Made by a program: the position numbers and the translations under genes. A stretch of DNA of 64,000 nt, taken from assembly GCA_950106755.1 (NCBI GenBank), contig OX467092.1, forward strand, positions 7,130,001-7,194,000, given 5' to 3'. The DNA is from Climacium dendroides (taxonomy: Eukaryota > Streptophyta > Bryopsida > Hypnales > Climaciaceae). Below, one piece after another: positions 61,161 to 64,000 of the stretch (its first letter is position 1; every line of letters starts with the position of its first letter). The notes beneath the pieces were generated by a model that was not told the DNA's origin, made no database searches, and saw only the letters and a list, made by a program, of their open reading frames with translations.

Positions 61161-62806
61161 TATGACTGTTTCTTTAATGCGTTTCTTGATCGAGTAGGTT
61201 AGTAACGGAGTTTTTTGTGATTTCGATGGGGAATGGCTGGGTTAGGTTTTGCAGAATGTTTGGAGTTGGTGACGTGCTTTGTTAGTTTTGACAATTTTTC
61301 TACGGATTTTTGCGTTTTGTCAACTTTTACGGCGAGGTTGAGAGCATTTTAATGGTGTTAACGGATTGCACGTCTTACTTTTTAATCAGGTGAGTTAATA
61401 TGGTTGTGATAGTAATGGTCAGATATAGGTTGTGTCAGATAGTAATGGAGTTCCGTAATTTCGAAGAGATCGAGAGTATGTTTTGGAGAAGCTTGAGTTT
61501 CTGGTTTTGAAGAATGCTTTGGTAGTAGACAATTATCTTCGGATTTTTCGTTTTGCCAACTTTTACGACGAGGTTGAGAGGATTTAGTGGTGCAAATGGG
61601 ATAGCTGTGGGAGATTTTGATTAGGTGAGTACTGGTAGCATCTCATGTTAGTAATGGAGTGCTGTGATTTTGAAATGAAATGGAGTAGGCTTTCAAGTTT
61701 GCTAACATTCCTTGCAGGAAAACAGAACAAGACAGTTTTACTCTGTTCTCTGATTTTAGTTTAATATTTAATACGGTAATAAACGTTAACAGATTCGATC
61801 GGGAGTGATCTAAAGCGGTAGCTGATGATTCTAGGTAGTGTGTGGGAATCTTGGAGCTCATCAATTGGTGTAAATAAATTTTGATACTTAGATTGGAGTT
61901 CAAACTCGACAAGGCTGAACTTTATATACTTTCACAGAGCAATTGTGTTGGAGAATAATTTTTTGCGATTGTGCTGGGGGTAAAAATATGCAGAATATGC
62001 TGAATTCGTTATTATAATGTTGATCGAGGCTATCGTGCTAACTGTCTTAATGTACGGAGTACAATTTTTTTGGCTCGCAATCAATGAATGGCGCCCTATG
62101 TTGTTGGATCAAATATTGGCACAATTAGAGATGCGCAATTAATCTCTTTATTAGTCAGGTTTCGTGCTAGACTGTCTGATTTTAGTTTAGAGGCATGATC
62201 ACGTTTGTACTGAATTTTGGCAGTGTTGTTGTTTCAGGTCAAAGAATCTAAGTTCTGCGAAGGTGTCTGGACTATAACGAGTCTGTATTGCGACAATAAC
62301 ATCGTAGTCTCTGTTTGGTATTCCATGAAGCAGGCCGGTGTTCGACATAAAAACATTATGACCTTAAACCTGCGTCGGAACCCAGGTAGAGACGTCAAAG
62401 CATTCTCTTGTCACGTCTTCTTAGAGATGATGAATTTGAATGCAAAGGCTGGGGATATGTCCTTTCTCAAGCACATAGGGTTGACAATTTTTTTTAAATC
62501 ATTGGAAGGCCAGAATAGAGCCAATCGAGGTGGTTTTAGTCGGAAGAAATTTATCCTTCAAGATTCACTTTGTTCATTTCATGCCGAATGGTAGGACCAG
62601 GTTATCAAGGATTGAGTCAAAAAGATGCAACAAAGAGAGATGTGAAAGGCGTGTAAGTTCTGGTCAAGTATATCCATATTAATCGGTATTTTGATCGAAT
62701 TCACGAAGCTGAAATTATTGACCACTCACGCATACGACATTGGTGATGTGTCTCTGCTCAATATTTAGGAAATCTGGAGGAACGTGCAGGACAAAGGGGT
62801 AGTCGC
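61161..62806. other. Probable 5'-UTR intron(s) of the APD-like gene
   Basis: Repeated GTGAGT-like donors and T-rich stretches, with no long conserved coding. An open frame at about 62238-62594 follows an acceptor-like ttcag but has no recognised domain. The acceptor gtgcag at about 62788 precedes the start codon at 62807. Confidence 0.4.
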
Positions 62807-64000
62807 ATGGGACCATCCAGTGGTGGACCAGGGGTAACATCTCCCTTCAGTTCAGGTGGTTTGGAGGAATCGGTTGGTACATACATAAATGATCTGCCTC
62901 GTCGGAGGGGGTCAATGGACGAGGGTCGGAGGCAAATTTACTATGACTCGTATTGGAATCGTCCTTATTCTAGTAACCAGAGGACTTGGAGCACTGAAGA
63001 AGAAGAACACCAACGGAGGAGTCTGCGAGCTGGCTATGGCTGCTTCGCCGTATTTTCATCTTTAGCAATGTTTAGTAAGTGTTCGTGTGCATCAGGACTA
63101 AATTGGACCCTGTCTTTATTACCTTGATAAATTTGAACATATATTTTAAGATGGTTCGAAAATGACTAAATTTCGGTCGAGAATTATCAGACGCAGGGGT
63201 TTATGCCCTCCTACTTTAAAGAAAGATAGGCAGCTGAGTTGAGCTTAATTTCTCTAACATATAGTGTCTGTAACTATCGTCGTTTGCCTTTTTCAGTCTC
63301 ACCTCCGGCGTTTGCAAGTAGTTTTACCACCAGCGGAGCTTTTTGTTCTGTTTCTGAGATGGTCAGCTTGAAAAGTTGATCATAAGACCAGTGGAACGTT
63401 GGTGATATCGAATATGGTTCTGATCATTTATCATTAATGATGGATCATTAGTGTCTCTCTTGAAGAAACCAGTGCCACCCACTTGGAAATTGCTCATTGA
63501 CATTTGGTGCGGGTTCCCCATGATGCTGGGTCCAGTGTCGATATGGCTGTTATTTGGTTTCTATGGAAATCAACAGCTGGAGATGGGTATGTGCTATTCG
63601 CGGGTGATAAAAGCTAACGGCTTCTTTGTGAAGCAAATTCAGGTGAGATTCTTTGTGTATACTTGTGTCAAAGTAGAATCTTTTGTTGCAAATGTCGCTG
63701 GTTACCAGATTCATGATAAATTTTAGGGAGAATTGTTTCTTCTCTGCACCTTGCATTAACAATTTATTTATACTCATGCCAATTGCTGGGTCAAATCAGG
63801 TACAAAATCTCAGGGAAAGAGGCCCATCTATGTATTCGTTTTCTACCAGGCCTGGACTGGATTCTCCTGTTTCTGACAAACAGGAAATGGAGGATCTTGT
63901 CGTTGATCCAAGATGGCAAAAGGTACGAATATTAGCCGCTTTTCCAGATAAGCTTCTATTCATTTCTGTTCTCTGTTCGGTTGCGTTGCGAGTCACTTGA
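62807..64000 (+). CDS. APD-like RING E3 ubiquitin ligase, N-terminal exons (partial)
   Basis: The start at 62807 lies just after a good acceptor. Exon 62807-63074 encodes a low-complexity N-terminus (PRRRGSMDEGRRQIYYDSYW..RAGYGCFAVFSS) and ends at GTAAGT. The exon to 63642 (from about 63450) encodes TWKLLIDIWCGFPMMLGPVS, a transmembrane segment, followed by KANGFFVKQIQ and a GTGAGA donor. Exon 63800-63922 continues VQNLRERGPSMYSFSTRP. This order (disordered head, TM helix, then a luminal domain with a FFVK..V/I motif and a Y-F/S-F strand) is what I know from Arabidopsis APD1-4, which carry DUF4792/4793 and a C-terminal RING and act in endomembranes and pollen mitosis. The RING would lie beyond the window. 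The segment at 63297-63400 may be another exon; its frame ends early. Confidence 0.5.

Overview
The window looks like a land-plant nuclear chromosome segment. It is AT-rich, its genes are split by GT..AG introns, it carries a TIR-NB-ARC-LRR (TNL) resistance-type gene, CACTA (En/Spm-like) and hAT transposon remains, and LTR-type insertions. The TIR sequence style seems closer to non-flowering plants than to typical angiosperm TNLs, but that is an impression without a search. No tRNA, rRNA, bacterial operon or CRISPR array was recognised.

Layout. 1-3.9 kb: moderately GC-rich DNA with a few exon-like pieces that I cannot name. 4.9-12.4 kb: the right part of a CACTA element, with a degenerate multi-exon En/Spm-type gene, clusters of short palindromic repeats and a clear right terminus at 12404. 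That terminus interrupts a minus-strand hAT transposase pseudogene (12405-13861). 14.6-36 kb: AT-rich, duplicated remains of an NLR neighbourhood (16.5-22.5 kb is repeated at 26.4-32.65 kb), each copy disrupted differently, with a 2.64-kb LTR-like insertion at 23023-25662. 34.3-35.7 kb resembles the upstream region of the gene at the right edge. 36.1-36.5 kb is a pyrimidine microsatellite. 38.3-42.4 kb: five-exon TNL gene (copy B). 45.7-46.6 kb: a five-unit tandem array. 46933-49723: a second LTR-like insertion. 51.2-53.7 kb: a nearly identical but truncated TNL (copy C). 54.26-59.74 kb: a fold-back element and two non-autonomous CACTA elements, one holding a ~450-bp-armed hairpin. 60-64 kb: GC-richer upstream region and the first exons of a probable APD-like E3 ubiquitin-ligase gene running off the right edge.

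Two themes connect the regions. First, NLR copies and their flanks have been duplicated and then broken by deletions and insertions. Copies B and C share an in-frame TAA in the ARC2 region, and C has also lost two splice acceptors and its LRR. Second, nearly all the damage I could read (in-frame stops in the hAT, CACTA and TNL genes, lost acceptors, differences between repeat copies) can be explained by C-to-T or G-to-A transitions. That pattern is expected from deamination of methylated cytosine in silenced DNA, but I counted it by eye only.
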